Source: Rhizobium tropici CIAT 899 (lineage in GTDB: Bacteria > Pseudomonadota > Alphaproteobacteria > Rhizobiales > Rhizobiaceae). Taken from it: 64,000 nt of DNA. Both the position numbers and the translations under genes were made by a program. The first letter of the stretch is position 1. The number at the start of each line of letters is the position of its first letter. Positions 31,081 through 40,273 of this stretch are shown here, in pieces. A model generated the notes under the pieces. That model did not search any database. It was not told the origin of the DNA and saw only the letters and a program-made list of their open reading frames with translations. The stretch lies in NCBI RefSeq assembly GCF_000330885.1, contig NC_020059.1, positions 1,663,001 to 1,727,000 of the forward strand. The letters run 5' to 3'.

Positions 31081-31386
31081 ATGCCTGCCAAGATTTATCG
31101 TCCTGCAAAAACCGCCATGCAATCCGGCAAGGCCAAAACCAATATCTGGGTTCTGGAGTTCGATCAGGAAACGCCGCGCAAGATCGATCCGATCATGGGC
31201 TATACGTCCTCGGGCGATATGCGCCAGCAGCTCAAGCTGACCTTCGAGACGCAGGAGCAGGCGGAAGACTACGCCAAGCGCAACGGCATCGAATACCGTG
31301 TCATCGCGCCGAAGGATCCAATCCGGCAGACGGTGTCCTATACCGACAACTTTCGCTTTAACCGCATCCAGCCCTGGACTCACTGA
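31081..31386 (+). CDS. NDUFS4-like complex I accessory subunit (ETC complex I subunit)
   Basis: The 101-residue protein belongs to the ETC complex I subunit conserved-region family (mitochondrial NDUFS4 / 18 kDa type). Visible are the N-terminal KIYRPAKTAMQSGKAKTNIW, the WVLEFDQETPRKIDPIMGYT segment, the SGDMRQQLKLTFETQEQAED helix, and the end YTDNFRFNRIQPWTH. Alphaproteobacteria carry it outside the nuo operon, here between two tRNA genes. It stabilises or regulates NADH:quinone oxidoreductase on the matrix / cytoplasmic side. Confidence 0.9.
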   Translation: MPAKIYRPAKTAMQSGKAKTNIWVLEFDQETPRKIDPIMGYTSSGDMRQQLKLTFETQEQAEDYAKRNGIEYRVIAPKDPIRQTVSYTDNFRFNRIQPWTH

Positions 31387-31477
31387 AGCCAGGCACTTAT
31401 TGAACGCCGCCCATTGAGTTTGGCGGCGGTTTCAGGCATGTGTTGCCCGCCGCACCTAAGGTGCGGCCAGGCCTTAC

Positions 31478-31554
31478 GGCCCCTTAGCTCAGCTGGATAG
31501 AGCACTTGCCTTCTAAGCATGTGGTCGCAGGTTCGAATCCTGCAGGGGTCGCCA
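31478..31554 (+). tRNA. tRNA-Arg (anticodon TCT)
   Basis: A 77-nt cloverleaf with encoded CCA. Acceptor GGCCCCT pairs with AGGGGTC (one G-T pair), discriminator G, anticodon loop CTTCTAA gives TCT (arginine), T-arm GGTTCGAATCC. It decodes AGA and AGG codons, rare in GC-rich genomes. Confidence 0.93.
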
Positions 31555-31607
31555 TTTTCCGATCAGATAGCGTGCTGCTGATCACGCGCGATCAGCCCGC
31601 TCTATGC

Positions 31608-31769
31608 TCAATTCGCCGTCGTTGACCAGCCGCCGGCGCCTACGGGCCTTGTAGCATCGACCGCCATCTGAATGAGATCGTGGCCATACATTGCTCCGGC
31701 CAGTTTTATGACGATGATGGCGGCGCTTAAAAGTGCAAGTCCGCCGATGATCCTGTCGATCTTTTTCAC
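31608..31769 (-). CDS. Small single-pass membrane protein
   Basis: This 53-residue gene begins at GTG 31769 with GAGGGA upstream. Its product starts MKKIDRIIGGLALLSAAIIV, giving a short basic N-terminus and one transmembrane segment, and ends with PVGAGGWSTTAN. No family is known to me. Conserved-looking composition, a good ribosome site and the tight fit before the aapP terminator support a real small gene. Confidence 0.5.
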   Translation of the reverse strand: MKKIDRIIGGLALLSAAIIVIKLAGAMYGHDLIQMAVDATRPVGAGGWSTTAN

Positions 31770-31952
31770 GGCCCGCTTCCCTCGACGTCTCGTGAATTCC
31801 CCATTATTCGTGGTGGTAAAGAATATATCGCGTTTTGCGTAAAGCGCTACCGGGTCTACTCATGCTGCCAATTGCCAGGCGGCAATCGGGAGGAGACGGC
31901 CCGCGAAATCCTCGGCCCAACGTCGATGGTGATCATTGACGCCGGCGGCCTA

Positions 31953-31991
31953 TAAAAAAAACCGCCGGCTGCGATGCAGCGGCGGGTTTCG
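31953..31991 (-). terminator. Terminator of the aapJQMP operon
   Basis: On the minus strand a GC-rich stem (AACCCGCCGCTGC with GCAGCCGGCGGTT, imperfect) is followed by eight T residues. It lies 20 bases after the stop of aapP. Confidence 0.75.
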
Positions 31992-32011
31992 TTCATTCGA
32001 TCTATTCCAAA

Positions 32012-32785
32012 TCAGTGCAGGATCTGGCTGAGGAACAGCTTTGTGCGCTCATGCTGCGGGTTGTCGAAGAATTCCTTCGGCGAATTCTGCTCGACGATCT
32101 GGCCTTGGTCCATGAAGATGACGCGGTTGGCGACCTGGCGGGCGAAACCCATTTCGTGGGTGACGCACAGCATGGTCATGCCTTCTTCGGCAAGGCCGAC
32201 CATGGTGTCGAGCACTTCCTTGATCATTTCGGGGTCGAGCGCAGACGTCGGCTCGTCGAACAGCATGATCTTCGGGTTCATGCAGAGCGAGCGGGCGATC
32301 GCCACACGCTGCTGCTGGCCGCCGGAAAGCTGGCCGGGATATTTCTTGGCCTGCTCCGGGATCTTGACGCGGGTGAGGAAGTGCATGGCGATCTCTTCCG
32401 CCTGCTTCTTCGGCATCTTGCGCACCCAGATCGGTGCCAGCGTGCAGTTTTCCAGAATGGTCAGGTGCGGGAAGAGGTTGAAGTGCTGGAACACCATGCC
32501 GACTTCGCGGCGCACTTCGTCGATCTTCTTCAGATCGTTCGTCAGCTCGACGCCGTCGACGATGATCTGGCCCTTCTGGTGTTCTTCCAGGCGATTGATG
32601 CAGCGGATCATCGTCGATTTGCCCGAACCGGACGGGCCGGCAATGACAATGCGCTCACCGCGCATGACCTTCAGATTGATATCGCGCAGCACGTGGAAAT
32701 CGCCGTACCACTTGTTCATGTTGATCATGTCGACCGCGACCTCGGTCTCGGAGACAGTCATTTTCTTCGATTGGGCTTCAGCCAT
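32012..32785 (-). CDS. aapP: General L-amino acid ABC transporter ATP-binding protein AapP
   Basis: The 257-residue ATPase has Walker [10 protein letters not shown], the Q-loop [10 protein letters not shown], signature LSGGQQQR, Walker [14 protein letters not shown] and the switch histidine in CVTHEMGF. It is the PAAT-type polar amino-acid ATPase (GlnQ-like). It powers the Aap permease known from Rhizobium leguminosarum, which moves many L-amino acids and is needed with Bra for amino-acid exchange in nodules. Last gene of the operon; 18 bases from aapM. Confidence 0.95.
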   Translation of the reverse strand: MAEAQSKKMTVSETEVAVDMINMNKWYGDFHVLRDINLKVMRGERIVIAGPSGSGKSTMIRCINRLEEHQKGQIIVDGVELTNDLKKIDEVRREVGMVFQHFNLFPHLTILENCTLAPIWVRKMPKKQAEEIAMHFLTRVKIPEQAKKYPGQLSGGQQQRVAIARSLCMNPKIMLFDEPTSALDPEMIKEVLDTMVGLAEEGMTMLCVTHEMGFARQVANRVIFMDQGQIVEQNSPKEFFDNPQHERTKLFLSQILH

Positions 32786-32803
32786 TTTGTGTTTCCCTCA
32801 ATT

Positions 32804-33958
32804 TTATCGCTTGTGGCCGGTGTCGAGATGGCGTTCCACGAAACCTGAATAGCGCGACATGCCAAAGCAGAACAGCCAAAAAACGAATCCTGCGAAAACG
32901 AGACCCGTTACCGGGGTCACCGCAGTCGCCCAATTGGCATCCGCGAAGTTCTGACGGACGATGCCGAGCAGGTCGAACATGCCGATAATCGCAACCAGCG
33001 ACGTGTCCTTGAACATGCCGATATAGGTATTGACGATGCCGGGAATGACCAGCTTGATCGCCTGCGGCAGAATGATCAGCCGCATCTTCTGCCAGTAGCC
33101 GAGGCCGAGTGAATCGGCGCCCTCGAACTGGCCCTTCGGTATGGCCTGGAGGCCGCCGCGAATGACTTCGGCCATATAGGCTGAGGTGAAGATCGCGACA
33201 CCGACGACGGCACGCAGCAGCTTATCGATAGTCCAGCCCTGCGGCATGAACAGCGGCAGCATATAGCTCGCCATGAACAGCACCGTGATCAGCGGTACGC
33301 CGCGGATCACTTCGATGAAGATCACGCACAGCATGCGCACGACGGGCATTTTCGAGCGGCGGCCCAGCGCGAGCACGATGCCGAACGGAAAGGAGACCGC
33401 GATGGCGACGAAGGCAATGACCAGCGTCACCAACAGCCCGCCCCATCTTTCCGTTTCGACGATCTCAAGACCGAAGCCGCCATGAAGCAGGAAGAAAGAA
33501 ACGATCGGCAGTATGAAGAATGCCAGGATTGCGTTCAATCCCTTCCTGGGAACGGACGGTATCAGCAGCGGCGCGAAGCTCGCGACCATCAAGATGCAGA
33601 CGAGCAGGGGCCGCCAGCGCTCGTCCGGTGGATAGAGGCCGAACATGAAGACGACGAATTTTGCGCGGACGAAGGCCCAGCAGGCGGCATTCCAGCCATC
33701 TGGCTGCGTTCCACCCTGAACCGTGGTGGCGCAGAATGTGCGGTCCGTGCCGCTCCAGACTGCGTTTATGAACAGCCAGTCGACCAGGTGCGGTATCGTC
33801 CAGGCCAGGAAGGCGACAGCAATCAAGGTCAGGACGATGTCTTTCGGCGTGGCAAACAGGTTTTTTTTCAACCAGTGCCACGGACCTTTCTCGCTGGCGG
33901 GCGCCGGCTGCGCCACCAGCAATGTCTTGCTGACGAAGTGTTGATCTACGCTCGACAT
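32804..33958 (-). CDS. aapM: General L-amino acid ABC transporter permease AapM
   Basis: The 384-residue permease has an extended N-terminal part with two membrane helices ([34 protein letters not shown]) and then the HisM-type core. The core includes the EAA loop [20 protein letters not shown]. The long N-terminus with a periplasmic Cys-containing segment is typical of Aap permeases. It forms the channel with AapQ. The start lies one base from the aapQ stop, so the two are coupled. Confidence 0.94.
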   Translation of the reverse strand: MSSVDQHFVSKTLLVAQPAPASEKGPWHWLKKNLFATPKDIVLTLIAVAFLAWTIPHLVDWLFINAVWSGTDRTFCATTVQGGTQPDGWNAACWAFVRAKFVVFMFGLYPPDERWRPLLVCILMVASFAPLLIPSVPRKGLNAILAFFILPIVSFFLLHGGFGLEIVETERWGGLLVTLVIAFVAIAVSFPFGIVLALGRRSKMPVVRMLCVIFIEVIRGVPLITVLFMASYMLPLFMPQGWTIDKLLRAVVGVAIFTSAYMAEVIRGGLQAIPKGQFEGADSLGLGYWQKMRLIILPQAIKLVIPGIVNTYIGMFKDTSLVAIIGMFDLLGIVRQNFADANWATAVTPVTGLVFAGFVFWLFCFGMSRYSGFVERHLDTGHKR

Positions 33959-33959
33959 C

Positions 33960-35153
33960 TTATCTCTCCACCAGAGCCATCTTGGCGTTGAACCAGTTCA
34001 TGAACAGCGAGGTTGCGATGCTCAAGATGAGATAGACGACCATCCAAAGGATGACGATTTCGACGGCTCGGCCGGACTGGTTGAGGATCACGCCGCCAAC
34101 GGCGACAATATCCGCATAGCCGATGGCGATGGCGAGAGATGAGTTCTTGATGAGATTGAGATATTGGCTCGTCAGCGGTGGAATGATGATGCGCATTGCC
34201 TGTGGTAAGACGATCAGCCGGTTGATGGCTGACGCCCGCAGACCGAGTGCGCCCGCCGCTTCCGACTGCCCCTTTGCTACGCCGCGAATGCCGGCGCGAA
34301 CGATCTCGGCAATGTAGGATGCGGTGTAAAGGGAAAGGGCAAGGAGAAGCGCAAGGAACTCCGGACCAATCACCGTGCCGCCCGTCAGGTTGAATTTGCC
34401 GGCAACCGGGTAGTCGAAGGAAAGCGGCATGCCCGTCACCAGGAAGACAAGCAACGGCAGGCCGATCAAGATGCCGATCGACACCCAGATTGTGTGGAAT
34501 TGCTGACCCGTTGCCGTTTGACGCCTGTGCGCCCAGCGCGCCACGAAGAACACCGCAGCTATGGCGATGAGGAGGGCAACGCCGACGGCCCACATGGCCG
34601 CACCGAAAATCGGGCTCGGGAAGGCAAGCCCGCGGTTGCTGAGATAGCTGGAGAACGGCAGATGCACGGCCTCGCGCGCCTGCGGCAGCAATACGAGAAC
34701 GCCGCTGTACCAGAAGAAGATGACCAGCAGCGGCGGGATATTGCGGAAGATTTCGACATAGGCCTGCGACAGCTTCGCAACGAGCCAATTATGCGAAAGC
34801 CTGCCCATGCCGACTAAAAAGCCGATGATTGTTGCCGCAATGATGCCCACCAGCGAAATGAGAAGCGTGTTGAGCAGGCCAACGATGAGTGCCGTGGTAT
34901 TGGTCGAATCGCTGGAATAGGGGATCAGCGCCTGCCCCAGGTTGAAGCCGGCGCGACCTTCGAGAAAGTCGAAGCCGAAAGATCTGTTCAAGGCGCGCAG
35001 ATTATCCATCGTGTTCGTAACGATGAACCAGCAGAATGCGGCAAGGATAATGATCGTGACGGCCTGGTAGAACACGCCCCGAACCTTGGGGTCGTACAAC
35101 GCTGCCGATAAGGCCGAACGCTCGCCTTCAGGCGAGTTTGCAGTAATTGCCAT
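33960..35153 (-). CDS. aapQ: General L-amino acid ABC transporter permease AapQ
   Basis: The 397-residue permease has about eight hydrophobic segments. Its EAA loop is [20 protein letters not shown], and [20 protein letters not shown] is the typical motif at the end of this family. N-terminal helix ([20 protein letters not shown]) then a periplasmic stretch. Together with AapM it makes the membrane channel of the broad-range amino-acid transporter. A hairpin at 35203 separates it from aapJ. Confidence 0.94.
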   Translation of the reverse strand: MAITANSPEGERSALSAALYDPKVRGVFYQAVTIIILAAFCWFIVTNTMDNLRALNRSFGFDFLEGRAGFNLGQALIPYSSDSTNTTALIVGLLNTLLISLVGIIAATIIGFLVGMGRLSHNWLVAKLSQAYVEIFRNIPPLLVIFFWYSGVLVLLPQAREAVHLPFSSYLSNRGLAFPSPIFGAAMWAVGVALLIAIAAVFFVARWAHRRQTATGQQFHTIWVSIGILIGLPLLVFLVTGMPLSFDYPVAGKFNLTGGTVIGPEFLALLLALSLYTASYIAEIVRAGIRGVAKGQSEAAGALGLRASAINRLIVLPQAMRIIIPPLTSQYLNLIKNSSLAIAIGYADIVAVGGVILNQSGRAVEIVILWMVVYLILSIATSLFMNWFNAKMALVER

Positions 35154-35202
35154 GTAGAAATTTTCCCCAATGTGCCCGTTTCAGGCTTGTTTTCTTGAGG
35201 GA

Positions 35203-35224
35203 AGAGAGGCGAAGCCGCCTCTCT
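35203..35224 (-). promoter_or_regulatory. Stem-loop between aapJ and aapQ
   Basis: AGAGAGGCG pairs with CGCCTCTCT around AAGC (9 bp, no T-run). Such structures after binding-protein genes protect the upstream message or cause partial termination, so more AapJ than permease is made. This is the known design of many ABC operons; here it is an inference. Confidence 0.6.
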
Positions 35225-35253
35225 CTTTAAGTTAGGCCTGGGCTCTTCGCGGC

Positions 35254-36279
35254 TTAGCGCACCGGAGGTGCGTACTGAATGCCGCCCTTGTTCCACAGAG
35301 CGTTGATGCCGCGGGCAATCTTCAGCGGGCTGCCTGCGCCGATATTACGCTCGAAGATTTCGCCGTAATTGCCGACGCCCTTGATGATGTTATACGACCA
35401 ATCGTTGGTCAGACCGAGATCGGTGCCGATCTTGGAGCCTTCCTCGGCGCCGAGGAAGCGCTTGATGTCCGGGTTGGCCGAATTCTTCATTTCGTCGACG
35501 TTCTTCTGGGTGATGCCGAATTCTTCGGCGCTCACAAGCGCATAGGCCGTCCAACTGACGATGTTGAACCACTGGTCGTCACCCTGACGAACGGCCGGGC
35601 CAAGCGGCTCCTTCGAGATGATCTCGGGCAGAATGACGTTATCGTCCGGGTTCTTCAACGTCAGACGAACGGCATAGAGCTGCGATTGGTCTGTGGTGAA
35701 GACGTCGCAACGGCCGGAATCATAGGCCGTCGTGATTTCTTCGAGCTTGTCGAAGACAACGGGATTGTACTGAAGGTTGTTGGTCTTGAAATAGTCGGCG
35801 AGGTTCAGCTCGGTCGTCGTGCCGGACTGGACGCAGATGGCAGCGCCCGACAGCTCGAGCGCCGACTTCACGTTCAGTTCCTTGCGAACCATGAAGCCCT
35901 GGCCGTCGTAATAGGTGACCGGGCGGAACTTGAGGCCGAGCGCCGTATCGCGGTTGATGGTCCAGGTGGTGTTACGGGAAAGTACGTCGATTTCGCCCGA
36001 CTGCAGCGCGGTGAAGCGGTCCTTGGCACTGAGAGGCGTGTATTTCACCTTGCTCGGATCGCCGAATACGGCAGAGGCTACAGCCTTGCAGAAGTCGATG
36101 TCGAAGCCGGTCCAGTTGCCGGCCGCATCAGGCTGTGCAAAGCCGAGAAGAGCAGGATTCACGCCGCATTGCACGAAGCCTTTAGCTTTCACGTCGCTGA
36201 GCGTCGAAGCCGACGCGCCGGACACGGTGCAAGCCAATGCTGCGGCTCCGAGAAATACGGAGAGAGCAAACTTTTTCAT
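35254..36279 (-). CDS. aapJ: General L-amino acid ABC transporter substrate-binding protein AapJ
   Basis: The 341-residue protein has a Sec signal peptide (KKFALSVFLGAAALACTVSG, cut after SGASA) and the SBP_bac_3 fold: LLGFAQPDAAGNWTGFDIDF, VKYTPLSAKDRFTALQSGEI, the CVQSGTTTELN segment and the DVFTTDQSQLYAVR motif, all marks of the AapJ/BztA group. It binds amino acids in the periplasm and hands them to AapQM. It is the first gene of the operon, so the promoter must lie in 36280-36651. Confidence 0.95.
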   Translation of the reverse strand: MKKFALSVFLGAAALACTVSGASASTLSDVKAKGFVQCGVNPALLGFAQPDAAGNWTGFDIDFCKAVASAVFGDPSKVKYTPLSAKDRFTALQSGEIDVLSRNTTWTINRDTALGLKFRPVTYYDGQGFMVRKELNVKSALELSGAAICVQSGTTTELNLADYFKTNNLQYNPVVFDKLEEITTAYDSGRCDVFTTDQSQLYAVRLTLKNPDDNVILPEIISKEPLGPAVRQGDDQWFNIVSWTAYALVSAEEFGITQKNVDEMKNSANPDIKRFLGAEEGSKIGTDLGLTNDWSYNIIKGVGNYGEIFERNIGAGSPLKIARGINALWNKGGIQYAPPVR

Positions 36280-36651
36280 TTTCCCTACCTTTGTCTATTT
36301 GTTTTATAATTAAAAGAGTATCGCCTCCGAAGCAGGTCCCTGAGAAACCATGTTCCTTCCTTATCGGAGCGAGTGACGCTATCACAGTCGTAAAAGGTGT
36401 AACGGTCAAGAGATCGCCCCAATTATTGCGGATTTATTCGGCATTTTCGTTCGATGCGGCCAAAAACTCGTCATTTGGCGTTAAAATGGGCGGCATTTTG
36501 CCAAAAAACTGCGCGAAAATGCGGTTTCCTCCACAATTTCCATTATTTTAGCCCTCGAATAATGAGAGTGTGTCGAAAGCGTCGGGGTTGACCCAGCGGA
36601 GCTTGGTCGCCACAAATCCACTTTCTCGCAGCGCCAAAGGCATATCCGGAC
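36280..36651. other. 372-base divergent promoter region between aapJ and metC
   Basis: No gene is seen. It must carry the leftward promoter of aapJ and the rightward promoter of metC. The part 36290-36560 is AT-rich relative to the genes. I see no clear operator or riboswitch. AAAGG at 36637-36641 is the probable metC ribosome site. Confidence 0.6.
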
Positions 36652-37839
36652 ATGAAAGACAAAGACAACTTCCTGCAGAACGCCGGCATCAACACGCGTT
36701 TGTCCCATATCGGCAATTCGCCATTCGATTTCCATGGATTCGTCAATCCGCCCGTGGTGCATGCCTCGACGGTGCTGTTTCCCAATGCGCGGGTGATGGA
36801 GACGCATGACCAGAAATACACCTACGGTACGCGTGGAACTCCGACCACGGATGCGCTTTGCGAGGCGATGAATGCGCTGGAAGGCTCCGCCGGAACGGTG
36901 ATCGTTCCCTCCGGGCTTGCAGCGGTGACGGTGACGTTTCTCGCTTATCTGTCTGCCGGCGATCATGCCTTGATCGTCGATTCGGTCTACGGCCCCACGC
37001 GATTCTTCTGCGATACGATGCTGAAGCGCCTCGGTATCGAGGTCGAATATTACGATCCTATGGTGGGTGCTGGCATCGAACAGCTGATCAAGTCAAACAC
37101 CAGGCTGGTCCACACCGAGGCGCCGGGTTCGAACACCTTTGAAATGCAGGATATTCCGGCGATTTCGGCGGTGGCTCATCGTCACGACTGCGTCGTCACC
37201 ATGGACAATACCTGGGCGACGCCGCTCTATTTCAAGCCGCTCGATCATGGCGTCGACGTTTCCATTCATGCCGTGACGAAATATCCGGCTGGCCACTCCG
37301 ATATCTTGATGGGAACCGTTTCGGCCAATGAAGCGCATTGGAAGCAATTGATCGCGGCGCATGGGCAGCTCGGCCTCTGCGGCGCGCCTGACGATGCCTA
37401 TCAGGTCCTGCGCGGCTTGCGCACCATGGGCGTGCGTCTGGAGCGTCATCAGGAAAGCGCGCTTGCGATCGCACAATGGCTCGAGGGCAGGGAGGAGGTT
37501 GCGCGCGTGCTGCATCCGGCCCTGCCGAGCTTCCCGGGCCACGACTTGTGGAAGCGCGATTTCAAGGGAGCGAGCGGAATCTTCTCTTTCGTTGTGGCTG
37601 TTGACGATCCGCAAGAATTCAAGGTGAAGGCGCATGCCTTCCTGGATGCTCTGCGTATTTTCGGTCTCGGCTATTCCTGGGGCGGCTTCGAGAGCCTTGC
37701 ACTGCAGGTCAACCTCAGTGACCGGCGCGTGACCAAGGCTCCGACGGAAGGGCCTGTTATCCGGCTGCAAATCGGCCTGGAAGACGTCGCCGACATCAAG
37801 GCGGATATTGAAAAGGGCTTTGCTGCTGTCCGGGCCTGA
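36652..37839 (+). CDS. metC: Cystathionine beta-lyase
   Basis: The 395-residue PLP enzyme of the Cys/Met metabolism family cleaves cystathionine to homocysteine, pyruvate and ammonia. Seen are FVNPPVVHASTVLFPNARVM at the N-terminus, the TYGTRGTPTTDALCEAM phosphate-site region, TMDNTWATPLYFKPL (the Asp pairing with PLP), and SIHAVTKYPAGHSDILMGTV holding the Schiff-base lysine. The C-terminal LQVNLSDRR and IRLQIGLEDVADIKADIEK are typical of MetC. Start ATG 36652 has AAAGG upstream. It may equally act on cystine. Confidence 0.92.
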   Translation: MKDKDNFLQNAGINTRLSHIGNSPFDFHGFVNPPVVHASTVLFPNARVMETHDQKYTYGTRGTPTTDALCEAMNALEGSAGTVIVPSGLAAVTVTFLAYLSAGDHALIVDSVYGPTRFFCDTMLKRLGIEVEYYDPMVGAGIEQLIKSNTRLVHTEAPGSNTFEMQDIPAISAVAHRHDCVVTMDNTWATPLYFKPLDHGVDVSIHAVTKYPAGHSDILMGTVSANEAHWKQLIAAHGQLGLCGAPDDAYQVLRGLRTMGVRLERHQESALAIAQWLEGREEVARVLHPALPSFPGHDLWKRDFKGASGIFSFVVAVDDPQEFKVKAHAFLDALRIFGLGYSWGGFESLALQVNLSDRRVTKAPTEGPVIRLQIGLEDVADIKADIEKGFAAVRA

Positions 37840-39003
37840 TCAGCCGATGGCGCGATAGCCGTAGATCCAATCCATGTCCGCCGCGAGACTTTGCGGCGGG
37901 CGCAACGAGAGGACGAGATCGCGCGCCAGGCGGATGGGGCCACGTGCGTGATAGGCAAACTGGTTGAAGGCGGCGCGCTGGCGCAGGCGGGATATCCGCG
38001 GGGCTCGATGCCTCTCGTAAAGCTCGAAAGCTTCCGCGGGCTCGCGTCCCGACAGCATGCCGGCAAGCTCGAAGGCGTCCTCTATCGCCATGGCTGCACC
38101 CTGGGCCGCAAACGGCATCATCGCATGCGCAGCGTCCCCGATCAGAATAGTATCGCTGCCATTATGCCATCGGCCCGCCTTCATCTCGTAGAGCGGCCAG
38201 AAGCTGGCCTGCTCCTGGGCTTCGAGCATTTGCAGGATCGTTCTGTTCCAGCCGGAAAAGCCGCGCAGCATCTGCTCACGCTGCGTTTTGTTGCCGGCCG
38301 CGCCCCAATCGCGGCTGGCGCCGCTGCCGGAGACGATCGCGACAATATTGAAGGCGGCATTTTCCCGAATGGGATAGCAGACGAGATGGCTCGATGGCCC
38401 GAGGAAGGCCGTAACGCTTGTCTTGCTCAGGACGGAAGGGGCGACCGCCTCAGGAATGGAGAAGCGCCAGGCAATATTGCCCGAAAAGAGCGGCGAGGGC
38501 GCGCCTGGCACCATCGCATGCGCCTTCGACCAGACGCCGTCGGCACCGATGACGAGATCGAGCTTCCTTCCGGCGATCTCTTCCAGTGCCAGCATGTTTT
38601 TGATGTCGATGTGCCGGCCGAGATGCAGCCTGCATAGGGTATTGCCCGTCACCGCATCCAGAAGCGCCTTTTGCAAGGTCGCCCGATGCGCGGTACCATA
38701 GGGCGCACCCCATCGCTCTCTTGCAAATTTTCCACAGGGAACCAATGCAACGGGACGCAGCGATGAGCCGGACACGAGCCGGACTTCTTCCGGCTCCAGC
38801 CAGACGGATCGAAGTTTGTCGAGAACGCCGAGCGTATCGAGGATGCGGGAAGCATTTGGCGAAATCTGCAAGCCTGCGCCAACCTCGGTCAGCACCTCTG
38901 CCTGTTCGAAAATGTCGGGGGCAATGCCATGTCGCGCCAGCGCCAGCGCCGCCGTCAATCCAGCTATTCCGGCGCCAATGATTGCGGCTGCTTTGATCGG
39001 CAT
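37840..39003 (-). CDS. FAD-dependent monooxygenase (salicylate hydroxylase-like)
   Basis: The 387-residue flavoprotein has the Rossmann motif GAGIAGLTAALALARHG at the N-terminus, the acidic FAD-binding E of FEQ, the DG motif LVIGADGVWSKAHA, and GDAAHAMMPFAAQGAAMAIE near the C-terminus, all hallmarks of group A aromatic hydroxylases. ISPNASRILDTLGVL follows the usual family line. The substrate is unknown; 'salicylate hydroxylase' annotations in rhizobia are often only by homology. It is convergent with metC, and its stop directly follows the metC stop. Confidence 0.85.
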   Translation of the reverse strand: MPIKAAAIIGAGIAGLTAALALARHGIAPDIFEQAEVLTEVGAGLQISPNASRILDTLGVLDKLRSVWLEPEEVRLVSGSSLRPVALVPCGKFARERWGAPYGTAHRATLQKALLDAVTGNTLCRLHLGRHIDIKNMLALEEIAGRKLDLVIGADGVWSKAHAMVPGAPSPLFSGNIAWRFSIPEAVAPSVLSKTSVTAFLGPSSHLVCYPIRENAAFNIVAIVSGSGASRDWGAAGNKTQREQMLRGFSGWNRTILQMLEAQEQASFWPLYEMKAGRWHNGSDTILIGDAAHAMMPFAAQGAAMAIEDAFELAGMLSGREPAEAFELYERHRAPRISRLRQRAAFNQFAYHARGPIRLARDLVLSLRPPQSLAADMDWIYGYRAIG

Positions 39004-39032
39004 TTTCCTGTGTCCGATCGGACGCTGTGGCG

Positions 39033-39278
39033 TCAGGCAGCCTTGAAATGGAAGACGCAGCCAGCCGGATTGGTCTGATCCGCCTTCAGCGACGGATTGT
39101 AGCGATAGAGCGTCGAGCAGTAGGAGCAGACCTTCTCGTTCTCGTCTCCGAGATCGATGAAGATGTGCGGATGATCATAGGGAACCGAAGCGCCGGTGCA
39201 CATGAATTCCTTCACGCCGATTTCGATGACGCGATGTCCGCCGTCGTTCTGGAAATGGGGAATATTGTGGCCGGCCAT
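39033..39278 (-). CDS. NDUFS6-like zinc-finger protein
   Basis: Using ATG 39278 (GGAG upstream) the product has 81 residues. It contains the zf-CHCC pattern shared with mitochondrial NDUFS6: Cys in KEFMCTG, HPHIFIDLG, and CSYCSTLYRY, with C-terminal GCVFHFKA. A much longer reading to 39767 runs over the neighbouring hydrolase gene and is rejected. The family binds one zinc ion and in alphaproteobacteria is a probable complex I accessory protein. It is leftward; the next gene is 39480. Confidence 0.85.
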   Translation of the reverse strand: MAGHNIPHFQNDGGHRVIEIGVKEFMCTGASVPYDHPHIFIDLGDENEKVCSYCSTLYRYNPSLKADQTNPAGCVFHFKAA

Positions 39279-39479
39279 GATGATCTCCGAATGCGTCTTG
39301 CCGTGAGGGGCATGAATGTTGCGCCAGACTTGGTAGCCCCTCTTTATAATCCTTCTTCCCGATTGTGTAGTGCGAAAGTCCGGCTTGATGCAGAGATTTT
39401 CGCAAGCGCAGGGTTCATTTGATATCGCCGATAAAATATGGTCCGCCGCCAAGAGGACCCAATTTATAAAGACGAAGCC

Positions 39480-40265
39480 ATGAATTTGAATGCTCCCAAG
39501 ATGCTCCACTTTGTCAAAGATGGATTGAAGCTCGCCTTTTTCGATGAAGGGGATCCGAACGGCCCGCCGGTGCTGCTGATCCACGGCTTTGCCTCCACGG
39601 CGATTACCAATTGGGTCAATCCCGGCTGGCTGAAGACGCTCGGCGAGGCGGGTTATCGCGTCATCGCCATCGACAATCGCGGTCACGGCTCGAGCGACAA
39701 GCCTTACGATGTCGATGTCTATCACCCTTGGATCATGGCAGAGGATGCCGTGGCACTCCTCGATCATCTGGGCATTTCAGAGGCACATGTCATGGGTTAT
39801 TCCATGGGCGCGCGCGTTTCGGCCTTCATGGCGATCGCTCATCCGGATCGTGTCCGCTCATTGGTTCTCGGCGGTCTCGGCATTGGCATGGTTGAGGGCG
39901 TCGGCGATTGGGATCCGATCGCGGATGCGCTGGTGGCGCCGTCGCTCGATGATGTTACCCATGCGCGCGGGCGCATGTTCCGCGCTTTTGCCGAACAGAC
40001 GAAAAGCGACCGTCAGGCGCTGGCCGCCTGCATCCAGGGCTCGCGCGATCTGGTTTCACGGGAGGACGTGGCGAAGATCGAGGCACCGACATTGATAGCC
40101 GTCGGCACCAAGGACGATATTGCCGGCTCTGGGCAGGAGTTGGCTGCACTGATGCCGAATGCCGAGGCCATAGACATTCCGAACCGCGATCATATGCTCG
40201 CCGTTGGCGACAAGATCTTCAAGGCTGCGGTTCTGGAATTCTACCGGCGCCTGGACAAGCGCTAG
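39480..40265 (+). CDS. Alpha/beta-fold hydrolase
   Basis: A 261-residue hydrolase with oxyanion motif LLIHGFASTAITNW, the DNRGHGSSDKP segment, the nucleophile elbow GYSMGA (Ser), the Asp of AVGTKDD and the His of NRDHM, so the triad is complete. A start at ATG 39480 is used because the region MNLNAPKMLHF is plausible and matches family length; ATG 39438 in frame adds 14 residues. Neither has a strong ribosome site. Substrate unknown; similar proteins are esterases. Confidence 0.85.
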   Translation: MNLNAPKMLHFVKDGLKLAFFDEGDPNGPPVLLIHGFASTAITNWVNPGWLKTLGEAGYRVIAIDNRGHGSSDKPYDVDVYHPWIMAEDAVALLDHLGISEAHVMGYSMGARVSAFMAIAHPDRVRSLVLGGLGIGMVEGVGDWDPIADALVAPSLDDVTHARGRMFRAFAEQTKSDRQALAACIQGSRDLVSREDVAKIEAPTLIAVGTKDDIAGSGQELAALMPNAEAIDIPNRDHMLAVGDKIFKAAVLEFYRRLDKR

Positions 40266-40273
40266 GTTTCAGG

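Noticed and set aside
31974..32852. Plus-strand reading frames opposite aapP
   Set aside because: All ATPase motifs are on the minus strand; these frames are antisense shadows.
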